A stretch of DNA of 31,924 nucleotides. Origin: a virus. The notes below the pieces were generated by a model. That model worked only from the letters and a program-made list of their open reading frames with translations. It was not told the origin of the DNA and ran no database searches. Positions 20,855 to 29,547 of this stretch are shown one piece after another. The stretch is from IMG/VR virus record IMGVR_UViG_3300021963_000437, positions 1-31,924 of that record; one strand, given 5' to 3'. Each line of letters opens with the position of its first letter. The stretch's first letter is position 1. The position numbers and the translations under genes are program-made.

Positions 20855-21497
20855 TACAGAAAAAAGACAGTTAAAGACTGAACCAAAATTGCTAGTTGAT
20901 CTAGACGAACAACAAAAAGAGTTTGTAGAATTGTTTTATCAATACGATGTAAACTTTTTATTAGGGGATTTTGGATCAGGTAAATCATTAGCTGCAGTGC
21001 ATACAGCATTAAAATCATTTAGAAAAAAACAATTTGATAATATCTGGATCACACGACCAATGTTAAAGAATAGTTTAGCCGCATTACCAGGTACACTGGA
21101 AGAGAAGATGGCACCATATACATTTCCTATCATACAGAATTTAGAAGTATGTCAAGGAAAAGAACAAACAGATAAGATGTTGAAAGATGGGTTGATTAAA
21201 GTCATGCCAATTGAGGTTGCAAAAGGAGTTTCATTTATGAAGTCAGTTGTTATTGTTGATGAGTTCCAAGATATGGATTATGTAGATTTTAGAACAATCT
21301 TAACCAGGCTTGGAAAAAACAGTAAGATGATTTTTTGTGGATCAAAACAACAGATAGACAAGGCTATTGGAAAGAATAGTTGTTATTACAAAGTTGAGAA
21401 GTTAGAGAAAAGTAATTTAGTAGGATTTAAGACTCTAACAGCTAATCATAGAAATCCTATACTAACAGATATAATTAATTATTTGGAAAATGAGTAA
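20838..21497 (+). CDS. PhoH-like ATPase
   Basis: This 219-aa protein carries the PhoH P-loop ATPase core. Walker A is GDFGSGKSLAAVHTAL near residues 43-58, followed by a basic ITRPMLKNSLAALPGTLEEK (a helicase-like PhoH segment) near 72-91, Walker B VVIVDEFQDM near 137-146, and GSKQQIDKAIGKN near 169-181. PhoH proteins are widespread in phages and linked to RNA or nucleotide metabolism and phosphate stress, though the exact role is unclear. The length is near the family's usual 200-250 aa. It overlaps the next gene by 8 nt (coupled). Confidence 0.88.
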   Translation: MTKILNTEKRQLKTEPKLLVDLDEQQKEFVELFYQYDVNFLLGDFGSGKSLAAVHTALKSFRKKQFDNIWITRPMLKNSLAALPGTLEEKMAPYTFPIIQNLEVCQGKEQTDKMLKDGLIKVMPIEVAKGVSFMKSVVIVDEFQDMDYVDFRTILTRLGKNSKMIFCGSKQQIDKAIGKNSCYYKVEKLEKSNLVGFKTLTANHRNPILTDIINYLENE

Positions 21498-21885
21498 CAT
21501 AAAAACGGCTAATCTCAATGTTACATTAAAAGATTTATTTTTTAGATGGTTAGATATAACTAAAGCCTTTCACAAATTAAATAATCAACAACAGAAAGTA
21601 TTAGCTTTATTTTTATATTATCATTATCTTTACAGAAAGGATATAACAAATAATAAAATACTTTGGAAGATTGTATTTGATTATGACACCAAGATGAAGA
21701 TTAAAGAAGATCCGATCTTTGACGAGGGGTTAAGTGACAATGCTTTAAACAATGTATTAACTATATTAAGAAAGAAAAAGATTATTGTTGATGGGCAGAT
21801 AGCACCCCTTTTTATACCAGAGCTTGATGTAAAAAGTAAACAATTTAGAGTAATATTTAATTTTAATATTGTAGATAATGAGTAG
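21490..21885 (+). CDS. Hypothetical protein, possible winged helix
   Basis: This 131-aa protein starts MSNIKTANLNVTLKDLFFRW and has hydrophobic helices KVLALFLYYHYLYRKDI (about 37-53) and then SDNALNNVLTILRKKKIIVD near 86-105, which reads like a recognition helix plus wing. It may be a regulator. It is coupled to PhoH upstream and to the 92-aa gene downstream by 8-nt overlaps. Confidence 0.5.
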   Translation: MSNIKTANLNVTLKDLFFRWLDITKAFHKLNNQQQKVLALFLYYHYLYRKDITNNKILWKIVFDYDTKMKIKEDPIFDEGLSDNALNNVLTILRKKKIIVDGQIAPLFIPELDVKSKQFRVIFNFNIVDNE

Positions 21886-22156
21886 ACTTGATGAGGATAA
21901 AGTTAAATTACTAATTCATAAAATTGGATTAGATTATAAACTACAAGATGAGGTAATCAAAAAGATTGTTAATTCGCCATACAAGTTTACACGAGAAACA
22001 ATAGCTAATTTAGATGTTAACCCTGAGATAACAGAAGAAGAATTTAATAAATTAAAAACAAACTTTATATATTTATATATTGGGAAGCTATATACCAGTT
22101 ATGACATATATAAAAAATTAAAAAACCTTAATAACAAAAGATGGAAGAAAGAGTAA
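21878..22156 (+). CDS. Hypothetical protein
   Basis: This 92-aa, charged, helical protein starts MSRLDEDKVKLLIHKIGLDY and ends KKLKNLNNKRWKKE. No family is recognised. It overlaps the GroES-like gene by 16 nt, so the two are likely coupled. Confidence 0.55.
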   Translation: MSRLDEDKVKLLIHKIGLDYKLQDEVIKKIVNSPYKFTRETIANLDVNPEITEEEFNKLKTNFIYLYIGKLYTSYDIYKKLKNLNNKRWKKE

Positions 22157-22509
22157 ATTTAACACAAGATGATGTGTTAGACAAAATTGGGAGTTTTGCA
22201 GTTAAGCCTTTATTTAACAAAGCTATTGTAACTTTAAATAGTTTAGAACCAGATGGTAACTTAGTATTATCAGATAACACACTGTCAGATGTACAATATG
22301 TAATGGCAGTTGGTGATACAACATTTAAACAAGTTGTACCTGGACAAAAAGTTATTATTGACATTGAAAAGATGATGGTCCCTGTTAAGCAGGAAACTAC
22401 AAATCAGTATGAGTCAGTAATGCAAATTAAAGTTGACCCAATTGAAGTAGATGGAATTGTGTATGCAATTATAGATGATAGAATGATTAAAGCAATTGAT
22501 AATAGATAA
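22141..22509 (+). CDS. groS: GroES-like co-chaperonin
   Basis: This 122-aa protein has a GroES-type core after a roughly 20-residue N-terminal extension. AVKPLFNKAIVTLNSLEPDG (20-39) matches the IRPLHDRVIVK strand. GNLVLSDNTLSDVQ (39-52) takes the place of the mobile loop, YVMAVGD (53-59) matches the EVLAVGxG turn, VVPGQKVIID (64-73) matches the KVGDxVIF turn, and the end VYAIIDDRMIKAI matches the ILAIV strand. The mobile-loop segment is short and diverged. It is therefore a gp31-type lid for the GroEL-like ring encoded 760 nt downstream. Similarity is by pattern only. Confidence 0.75.
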   Translation: MEERVNLTQDDVLDKIGSFAVKPLFNKAIVTLNSLEPDGNLVLSDNTLSDVQYVMAVGDTTFKQVVPGQKVIIDIEKMMVPVKQETTNQYESVMQIKVDPIEVDGIVYAIIDDRMIKAIDNR

Positions 22510-22513
22510 AAAG

Positions 22514-22702
22514 ATGAATTTAGAACAAGCAATTAAAATTATGGAGCAAGCTTTGAACGCTGCTTCTAAAGCAGGAGTATTTAATTTACAAGACTCTGCA
22601 ACAGTGTATCAAGCATTAGCTACAATTAGTAATACATTAAATGTAGGAGGTGAAACTTCTTCACCAGAAGTACCGCAAACAAAGGTATCTAAAGCAAAAT
22701 AA
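22514..22702 (+). CDS. Small hypothetical protein between the chaperonin genes
   Basis: I chose the ATG at 22514 (62 aa, MNLEQAIKIMEQALNAASKA); an in-frame ATG at 22496 would overlap the GroES gene. A helical first half with regular Ala and Leu is followed by a disordered, Ser/Pro/Thr-rich end. The stop overlaps the next ATG by one base (TAATG). Function unknown. Confidence 0.55.
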   Translation: MNLEQAIKIMEQALNAASKAGVFNLQDSATVYQALATISNTLNVGGETSSPEVPQTKVSKAK

Positions 22703-23268
22703 TGAAATTATTTGAAATGAGAGATTTTAACCTCCAAGTTACAGAAGAAACTTGGGGGTTATTGCCTTTTAAGGCTATCTTAAAAAGAGACAAATCTAGA
22801 ACAAAAGATACTGCTTTTAAAGAAATGCTTTTTATATATTATTACTCTGACATTAGGTCTGATTATATTTATATAGTTAATAACAAAGATAGAGAAAGGG
22901 AAATAAAAAAAGACATTGGACTACCTACGGATTGGACGATGGATAAAGTAATACAAGATGCAATTGCATATTATGAACATATGTCAATTAGTCCGATTGC
23001 TAAATTATATAAAAGCTCACTAAAAGCAGCAGATGATATTTCTAGATATTTGGAGATGACAGATGTATTATTATCTGAAAGAACTGCTAATGGTAGCACA
23101 GTTACTACATTAGCTACAATCACAGGTTCACTTAAATCAGTGCCTATTATTATGCGTGATTTAAAAGCTGCTTACAAAGAAGTAGTTAAAGAACAGATTG
23201 AATTAGAAGGAAGAGCTAAAGGAAGTAGAACATTAAACCCATTTGAAGATGGGTTATCATTTGAATAA
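22702..23268 (+). CDS. Hypothetical protein upstream of GroEL, probably virion- or assembly-related
   Basis: This 188-aa protein starts MKLFEMRDFNLQVTEETWGL and includes FKAILKRDKSRTKDTAFKEM, IYYYSDIRSDYIYIVNNKDR and a helical C-terminal half (SISPIAKLYKSSLKAADDIS, then LKAAYKEVVKEQIELEGRAK). I recall similar proteins next to head genes in Bacteroidota phages but have no firm function. Position between the two chaperonin genes and before terminase suggests head assembly. Confidence 0.55.
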   Translation: MKLFEMRDFNLQVTEETWGLLPFKAILKRDKSRTKDTAFKEMLFIYYYSDIRSDYIYIVNNKDREREIKKDIGLPTDWTMDKVIQDAIAYYEHMSISPIAKLYKSSLKAADDISRYLEMTDVLLSERTANGSTVTTLATITGSLKSVPIIMRDLKAAYKEVVKEQIELEGRAKGSRTLNPFEDGLSFE

Positions 23269-23269
23269 T

Positions 23270-24739
23270 ATGAAAGAAATATACTTTAGAGAAGAAGCAA
23301 GAGAGAAGTTATTTAGTGGAATAAATAAGTTACATGATGCAGTAGCATCTACTATGGGACCAAGTGGTAAGACAGTAATTATTAGTGATATATACGGTCA
23401 ACCACAAGTAACTAAAGATGGCGTATCTGTAGCTAAAAGCATTCAATTAAAAGATCCTGTAGAGAATATGGGAGCTACATTAATCAAACAAGTTGCTGAA
23501 AAGACAGCATTTGAAGCTGGTGACGGAACTACTACAGCAACTGTATTAGCAACTGCATTTATTAACAACTTAAAGAAGTTTAAATCTGTAGAAATTAATA
23601 AAGCATTTGATGAAATTATACCTGAGATACTTAAACAATTAAAAACAAACTCAAGAGAACTCAAACGTGAGGATATTAAATATGTTGCTAATATATCTGC
23701 TAATAATGATATACAAATTGGGAATACTATTCAGCAGGCTTTCAATCATTCTGATATAGTAAAGGTTGAAGAATCAAATTCTAATAATGATATACTAGAA
23801 TTAGTTGATGGTATGCAACTCAATGTATCATACTTTTCTAAAGCTTTTGTTACAGATGACCGCAAGGCTGAATGTGAATTACTTGAACCATATGTATTAT
23901 TAGTTGAAAATAAGTTAGATTCATTGAAGTCTTTTGAAACTGTACTTAATAGTATTGCTGCTAATGGTCAGTCATTGTTAATTATTACAGATCATGTATC
24001 AGAGCAAATATTAAAGCTACTTGAAACAAATGCTTTGTCAAAAAATCTTAATTTATGTGCAATTAAAACTCCTGGGTTTGGTCAGCATAGAAAAGATCTC
24101 ATTAGGGACCTCTCAGACTTTACAGGAGCTGCTATTATAAGTGATCTTAGTAAGACACATGGATTCAATCAGTTTGGTAGATTAAAGTCTTGTAAGATCT
24201 CTAAAACTAATTCAATATTAGTAAAGCACGATGAGATAGATATTAAAGAATTAGTAGATGCATTAGGTGACTTATCTAAATCAAAAGACTTATCAACAAC
24301 TGATAAAGATTTAATATTACAAAGGTATCAAAACCTATCAGGTAAGGTATCCATCATTAAAGTTGGCGGAGGTTCTGAAGTAGAGATGAAAGAACGTAAA
24401 GATAGATATGATGATGCTGTATTAGCTGCTGCATGTGCATTAGAAGAAGGTATTGTTAAAGGTGGAGGTATTGCATTGTATGATGCTGTACAAAAGGTTC
24501 CAAACAAGCATTTATTAACTACTGAGAGTGCAGACTTTGCAGTTGTTAAAAGTTTACTTGCTCCATATGAAACAATCTGTGATAATGGAACATGTATACC
24601 TGTTTTAAATGATGTGTTTGATCAAAATATCATTGATCCTCTTAAAGTAACTAGATGTGCTTTAGAGAATGCGGTATCTGTTGCTAAGACAATACTATCA
24701 ACCAATACGGTTGTGTTAAATGAAAGACAATGGAATTAA
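23270..24739 (+). CDS. groL: GroEL-like chaperonin
   Basis: I place the start at the ATG at 23270 (489 aa), 1 nt after the upstream stop. The sequence follows GroEL closely at the active sites: HDAVASTMGPSGKTVIISD (22-40), TKDGVSVAKSIQLKDPVENM (48-67) with the ATP-site Asp50, and GDGTTTATVLA (84-94) with Asp85. The late segment KVGGGSEVEMKERKDRYDDA (about 366-385) holds the equivalent of E. coli Asp398. The apical region (about 165-350) is more diverged and shorter, the protein is about 50 residues shorter than bacterial GroEL, and the Gly-Gly-Met tail is absent. It should form the folding ring for virion proteins together with the GroES-like lid. It overlaps terminase by 10 nt. Confidence 0.92.
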   Translation: MKEIYFREEAREKLFSGINKLHDAVASTMGPSGKTVIISDIYGQPQVTKDGVSVAKSIQLKDPVENMGATLIKQVAEKTAFEAGDGTTTATVLATAFINNLKKFKSVEINKAFDEIIPEILKQLKTNSRELKREDIKYVANISANNDIQIGNTIQQAFNHSDIVKVEESNSNNDILELVDGMQLNVSYFSKAFVTDDRKAECELLEPYVLLVENKLDSLKSFETVLNSIAANGQSLLIITDHVSEQILKLLETNALSKNLNLCAIKTPGFGQHRKDLIRDLSDFTGAAIISDLSKTHGFNQFGRLKSCKISKTNSILVKHDEIDIKELVDALGDLSKSKDLSTTDKDLILQRYQNLSGKVSIIKVGGGSEVEMKERKDRYDDAVLAAACALEEGIVKGGGIALYDAVQKVPNKHLLTTESADFAVVKSLLAPYETICDNGTCIPVLNDVFDQNIIDPLKVTRCALENAVSVAKTILSTNTVVLNERQWN

Positions 24740-26952
24740 ATAGATTTCAAACAGAACTAACTGACGAACTAAAAGAAACAGTTCCAAGAGAAGTCTGGGA
24801 TAATCTAATTGAATATATAGCTGGTGTAAAATTTATACAACGGCTGATAGCACCAGAACGTGTGCGGGGATTTGCGAAGGATCGACCAAAGGAAACAGAG
24901 TTCTACAATGATGGTAGAATTCAGGTCGATCTGACAAATCCTCATATTCTAGAATCATTAGATTATTTTAGACAACCTGCATTATTTTTTGAGAAAAATG
25001 GTAAATATACTAATATAATCCCAAACAGTAATCCAAAGTCAGAGTATGCTGAGTTTTGGAAAGAAGAACTAAGGAAATGGAAACATGGCTTAGTTAGAGA
25101 ATCAGATGGGGAGTGGATTCCTGGAACATTATATTTCTATTGGAATTATAACCCTATCTGGTTAGTTGAGGCTGTAGGTAAAGTTTCTTCTAATAAGAAA
25201 ACAAAAGGAGAAAGGGTACGTAAGTTTCCTAAACCTTGGCTAGGTGATTATTTATATTTTCATTACACACAACAAGCAAAAGATAATGGTAAACATGGTA
25301 AAATACTTAAAACTCGTGGTATTGGATTTAGTTTCAAGAACGCCTCCGAATCACCTAGAAATATGTATGTATACCCTGGTTCAGGTAATCCAAATTTTCA
25401 TTTAGCATCTGATAAAACCTTTTTATCTGGTGATAAAGGAATCTGGGGTAAGATTCTGGATTGTTTAGATTGGGTTGCAGAACATACACCATTCTCTAAG
25501 ATGAGAACTGTAGATGGTAAGAAAGCCATGGAGTTACAGTTAGGTTATAATGATGAGTATGGTAATCGTAAGGGATTATTATCATCAGTGTTTGGTATAT
25601 CATTAAAACATGATCCAGATAAAGCTAGGGGTATTAGGGGACCACTTATTCACTATGAAGAAGATGGTTTGTTTCCAGACTTAGAGAAAGCTTGGAACGT
25701 TAATAGAAAAGCCGTGGAAGATGGGGATGTAGCTTTTGGATTCATGCTAGCTGGAGGTACAGGTGGTACACAAGGTGCTTCATTTGCTGGATCTGAGAAG
25801 TTATTTTATAAACCAGATGCTTATAACATATATGGCTTACCTAATGTGTTTGATAAAAACAGTAATGGTGAATCATTATGTGGATTCTTTTGGGGAGCAT
25901 ATCTAAATCGTAATAATTGTTATGATCCAGATAATGGTGAACCAGATGTAATCAAAGCAATGCTAGAGATCTTAACAGATAGGTTTACTGTAAAGTATGG
26001 GTCATCTGATGCTTCTGCTATTACACAGAAGAAAGCAGAGGAACCTATTACACCTCAAGAAGCTATTATGCGTACAGAAGGAACAGTGTTTCCTGTAGCA
26101 GATATAAAAGAATACCTTGAAAGTGTGGGACCTAGAAAAGAAAGTTTCTTAGCCGAGCATTACATTGGTGATTTAATTGTTAATAACACTGGTGGGGTAG
26201 AATGGAAACCTAATGCTGATAAATATCCTTTAAGAGCATTTGATTCATCTGAAACAGATAGAACAGGATGCTTAGAGATATTTGAGATGCCTCGTAAGAA
26301 TGCTAATGGTGAAGTACCACGTGGTAGATATATTGCTGGTATTGACCCCATTGACTCTGATGCAGGTAACTCTTTGTTTAGTATATTAGTAATGGATACT
26401 TTTACAGATAAGATAGTAGCTGAGTATACTGGTAGACCTAAGCTTGTAAATGATGCATATGAGATTGCACTTAGAACATTAAAGTTTTATAATGCAGAAG
26501 CTAATTACGAGAGTAACTTAAAAGGTTTATTTAGTTACTTTGATGCTAGAAATTGCTTGCATTATCTATGTGATATACCTCAAATCCTTAGAGATATGGA
26601 TATTGTAAAAGCTACTGGGTTATATGGTAACAAAGCTAAAGGTACACACGCTAATGCTAATGTAAATAGCTGGGGTAGACTACTTCAAGCAGAATGGATG
26701 AAGACAAGAATTAGTCCTGAAGATGAAGAAGATGAAAGATTACACTTACACCGAGTGAGAAGTATACCATATTTAGAAGAATGTATAGCATGGAATAGTG
26801 ATGGTAACTTTGATAGGGTGTCTGCTGCTGGTATGTTGTTTATTTTAAGAGAAGATAGATATAAAAGAACTAACTCAATTAGAGAGAATCAACATAAGCA
26901 ACAAAAGAAACTGTCTAACGATGCTTTCTTTAATAGAAATTTTAATAAATAG
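24730..26952 (+). CDS. terL: Terminase large subunit
   Basis: This 740-aa protein is the packaging motor. In the ATPase part LKTRGIGFSFKNASE near residues 195-210 takes the place of a Walker A loop, LIHYEEDGLFPD near 306-317 is the Walker-B-like strand with catalytic acids, and FMLAGGTGG near 338-346 the coupling motif. The RNase H-type nuclease opens with RYIAGIDPIDSDAGN near 532-546 and continues with NYESNLKGLFSYFDARN near 593-609. Length and motif style match crAss-like terminases. Its ATG lies within the end of the GroEL gene. The TAG stop lies inside the 19-nt repeated element, and a promoter follows. Confidence 0.9.
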   Translation: MELNRFQTELTDELKETVPREVWDNLIEYIAGVKFIQRLIAPERVRGFAKDRPKETEFYNDGRIQVDLTNPHILESLDYFRQPALFFEKNGKYTNIIPNSNPKSEYAEFWKEELRKWKHGLVRESDGEWIPGTLYFYWNYNPIWLVEAVGKVSSNKKTKGERVRKFPKPWLGDYLYFHYTQQAKDNGKHGKILKTRGIGFSFKNASESPRNMYVYPGSGNPNFHLASDKTFLSGDKGIWGKILDCLDWVAEHTPFSKMRTVDGKKAMELQLGYNDEYGNRKGLLSSVFGISLKHDPDKARGIRGPLIHYEEDGLFPDLEKAWNVNRKAVEDGDVAFGFMLAGGTGGTQGASFAGSEKLFYKPDAYNIYGLPNVFDKNSNGESLCGFFWGAYLNRNNCYDPDNGEPDVIKAMLEILTDRFTVKYGSSDASAITQKKAEEPITPQEAIMRTEGTVFPVADIKEYLESVGPRKESFLAEHYIGDLIVNNTGGVEWKPNADKYPLRAFDSSETDRTGCLEIFEMPRKNANGEVPRGRYIAGIDPIDSDAGNSLFSILVMDTFTDKIVAEYTGRPKLVNDAYEIALRTLKFYNAEANYESNLKGLFSYFDARNCLHYLCDIPQILRDMDIVKATGLYGNKAKGTHANANVNSWGRLLQAEWMKTRISPEDEEDERLHLHRVRSIPYLEECIAWNSDGNFDRVSAAGMLFILREDRYKRTNSIRENQHKQQKKLSNDAFFNRNFNK

Positions 26953-26965
26953 CTATTACTAAATA
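26947..26965 (+). repeat. 19-nt intergenic repeat, copy 1
   Basis: aaatagctattactaaata is found identically at 29441-29459. It contains the 10-bp palindrome AATAGCTATT and in this copy includes the terminase stop TAG. Both copies stand at the end of a long structural gene, just before a new promoter. Confidence 0.8.
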
Positions 26966-26994
26966 AGAAAATATATCAAATATGTTTTAAATCG

Positions 26995-27026
26995 TTTGGA
27001 AAATGGAACGAAATTTAGTATATTAG
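26995..27026 (+). promoter_or_regulatory. Promoter of the portal gene
   Basis: TTTG at 26995-26998, 20 nt, then TATATTAG at 27019-27026 (one mismatch to TAnnTTTG), with the start ATG at 27049. Spacing equals that of the other three promoters. Confidence 0.6.
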
Positions 27027-27048
27027 CAAGTTAATATAAAAAAATGAT

Positions 27049-29439
27049 ATGACTCCACGTATAAACAGTCTTATTTTACCAAGACAAAGGTTAGCTTACT
27101 CAAAGAAAGATCAAGAATGGCGTAAAAATAATCTTGATTATGCTGATAGACATTCGTTTTATAACAATGAAAGAGTTAGAAAAAGTCTTCAAAATAAAAT
27201 TATTAATCTAAACATGTACAATGGTATCATTGATGTTAGAGATTTAACTAATGTAGTTAATCCACATCAAATTGATGCTAGCTTTGTACCAGATAATATA
27301 CCTCATCACCCAATTATAGTTCCTAAGATTGATCTATTAGTAGGTGAAGAAGTTAAAAGAAGATTTGATTGGTCTGTTATTGTTACTAATCCAGATGCAA
27401 TTAGTAAAAAAGAAGAGGATAAAAAAGCTTTCTTACAACAAAAGTTAACTGAGTTCTTTCAAGCAAGATATTCTGATGAAGAATTGAAAGCAAAGATGGA
27501 GGAACTTAATAAACATATGAAGTATTCTTGGCAAGACATTCGTGAAAAAACTGCCAATCAGATACTTAAACATTATAGTCAAGAACAAAGGTTTGATAGA
27601 ATATTTAATGATGGATTTAAAGATGCATTGATATTTGCAGAAGAGATTTATCAATGTGATATTATTCATGATGAACCTGTGTTACTTAAACTTAATCCAT
27701 TAAAAGTACACTCCGTGCGTGCTGGTAACTCAGATAGAATCGAAGATTCATCTATTATTATCATACAAGATCACTGGAGCCCTCATAAAATCATTGATGT
27801 ATATCATGATGAATTGAAAAATGAAGATATTGATTATATCATGGAATATACTCAAACTTCTTCTAAAGGTTCATATGCTGATGATCAAAATAATCACGTA
27901 TTGCTACGTGATGCTTTGAATACAGGAGTTGAGGGAATGTATGATACCATCTTTAATTTAGCTGAGTTAAATGGTCACTTCTTTGGTTCTAACTATACAG
28001 ATGATACAGGAAACATTCGTGTATTAAAAGTATTTTGGAAATCACTTAAACAAATTAAGAAAGTTAAGTATTATGATGAGTATGGTGAAGAGCAATATAA
28101 AATTGCATCTGAAGAATACATTGCAGATAAAAACTTAGGGGAAGAAGTAACTTCTATGTGGGTTAATGAATGGTGGGAAGGTGTTAAAGTAGGTAAAGAT
28201 ATTTATCTTAATATTAAACCACGAAAAGTCCAATATAATAAAGTTCATAACCCATCTATATGTAGTCCTGGTATTATTGGTCAAATTTATAATACAAATC
28301 AATCTAAAGCAGTATCATTGATTGATAGAATGAAAAACTATCAATATATGTATGATGTTATTTGGGATAGACTTAATAAAGCTATATCTACTAATTATGG
28401 TAAAATCTTTGAATTAGATTTAGCTAAAATTCCTGAAAACTGGGAAGTAGATAAATGGATGCACTTTGCTGTAGTTAATAAGATTGCAGTTATTGATTCA
28501 TTCAAAGAAGGTAACCAAGGTGCTGCTACTGGTAAATTAGCTGGTAGTATGAATACACAAGGTGGTCGTGTAATGGATATGGAAACTGGTTCTTATATTC
28601 AACAACATGTTCAGTTACTGGAGTTTATTAAAGCTGAGATGGGTGAGATTGCTGGTGTAACTCAACAACGTCAAGGTCAAATAGAAAACAGAGAAACTGT
28701 TGGTGGTGTTGAAAGATCTGTTAATCAATCTTCACATATTACTGAGTATTGGTTTATGCTTCATGAGCAAGCTAAGATTAGAGTAATGGAATGTTTCTTA
28801 GAAACAGCTAAGATTGCTTTAAAAGGTAAAAACAAAAAAGTACAATATCTTTTAGATGATCAATCTATTCAAGCATTGAATATTGAGTCAGAAGAGTTTG
28901 CTGATAATGACTATGGTGTTGTTATTACTACATCTTCAAGAACAATGGAACTTGAACAGATGATTAAACAAAATGCACAAGCATTCTTACAAAACGGTGG
29001 ATCATTATCTACAATTATGGATATTTACTTTAGTCCATCATTAATGGATATGAGAAGACGTTTAGAAGAAGCAGAAGAACAAATGCATCAACGTCAATCA
29101 GAACAATCTGATCAAGCTAATAAGATTCAAGAGGCTAACAATAAAGCTACTATTGATTTAGAAAATAGAAAACTTGATTTAGAAGATATAAAAAACCAAC
29201 GTGATAATCAAACTAAATACGATATTGCATTATTAGAATCAGAAGATAAAATTACTGATTTAAATGGCGATGGTATTGAAGATCCTTTGGAAAGAGAAAA
29301 ATTTAATTTAGACATTGAAGAAAAAAGAAAATCATATATACTCAAAATGAAAGAACTTCAGAATGATATGAAGAAACATAAAGACAATGTTGAGTTAGAA
29401 AAAGAATCTCATAAGATAGCTAGAATGAAAAAGAAATAA
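27049..29439 (+). CDS. Portal protein
   Basis: This 796-aa protein follows terminase and precedes scaffold and capsid genes, the portal's place. The first part has PRQRLAYSKKDQEWRKNN and then LLVGEEVKRRFDWSVIVTN (about 100-118), a segment usual for portals of this group. The centre has GEIAGVTQQRQGQIENRET (about 543-561), a typical portal stretch before the clip. The last 150 residues are a long charged helix, probably the barrel, with an inserted DLNGDGIED loop (737-745) of calcium-binding type. The ATG at 27049 is the only one that leaves a frame open (an ATG 5 nt earlier meets TGA at once). No Shine-Dalgarno motif is seen; the leader is A-rich. Confidence 0.85.
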   Translation: MTPRINSLILPRQRLAYSKKDQEWRKNNLDYADRHSFYNNERVRKSLQNKIINLNMYNGIIDVRDLTNVVNPHQIDASFVPDNIPHHPIIVPKIDLLVGEEVKRRFDWSVIVTNPDAISKKEEDKKAFLQQKLTEFFQARYSDEELKAKMEELNKHMKYSWQDIREKTANQILKHYSQEQRFDRIFNDGFKDALIFAEEIYQCDIIHDEPVLLKLNPLKVHSVRAGNSDRIEDSSIIIIQDHWSPHKIIDVYHDELKNEDIDYIMEYTQTSSKGSYADDQNNHVLLRDALNTGVEGMYDTIFNLAELNGHFFGSNYTDDTGNIRVLKVFWKSLKQIKKVKYYDEYGEEQYKIASEEYIADKNLGEEVTSMWVNEWWEGVKVGKDIYLNIKPRKVQYNKVHNPSICSPGIIGQIYNTNQSKAVSLIDRMKNYQYMYDVIWDRLNKAISTNYGKIFELDLAKIPENWEVDKWMHFAVVNKIAVIDSFKEGNQGAATGKLAGSMNTQGGRVMDMETGSYIQQHVQLLEFIKAEMGEIAGVTQQRQGQIENRETVGGVERSVNQSSHITEYWFMLHEQAKIRVMECFLETAKIALKGKNKKVQYLLDDQSIQALNIESEEFADNDYGVVITTSSRTMELEQMIKQNAQAFLQNGGSLSTIMDIYFSPSLMDMRRRLEEAEEQMHQRQSEQSDQANKIQEANNKATIDLENRKLDLEDIKNQRDNQTKYDIALLESEDKITDLNGDGIEDPLEREKFNLDIEEKRKSYILKMKELQNDMKKHKDNVELEKESHKIARMKKK

Positions 29440-29440
29440 A

Positions 29441-29459
29441 AAATAGCTATTACTAAATA
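29441..29459 (+). repeat. 19-nt intergenic repeat, copy 2
   Basis: Identical to 26947-26965, here starting 1 nt after the portal stop and directly before the terminator hairpin. The palindrome AATAGCTATT could be a binding site or an RNA-processing signal. Confidence 0.8.
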
Positions 29460-29460
29460 G

Positions 29461-29503
29461 ACAAAAAGCAAACAAAACTTAAAAAACGTTTGCTTTTTGT
29501 TTT
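29461..29503 (+). terminator. Intrinsic terminator after the portal gene
   Basis: ACAAAAAGCAAAC pairs perfectly with GTTTGCTTTTTGT (13 bp) around a 14-nt loop and is followed by TTTAAAAT. The 3' arm contains the TTTG box of the next promoter. Confidence 0.8.
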
Positions 29504-29520
29504 AAAATATGTTATATTTG
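29489..29520 (+). promoter_or_regulatory. Promoter of the scaffold gene
   Basis: TTTG at 29489-29492, 20 nt, then a full TATATTTG at 29513-29520. The start ATG at 29548 has an SD-like AGGGAG at 29536-29541, rare in this window. The -33 box lies in the terminator's 3' arm. Confidence 0.8.
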
Positions 29521-29547
29521 CAAACTTTATAAAATAGGGAGAAAATT

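Noticed and set aside
23443-23664. Minus-strand frame across the GroEL gene
   Set aside because: It is a mirror frame of a strongly conserved gene on the other strand.
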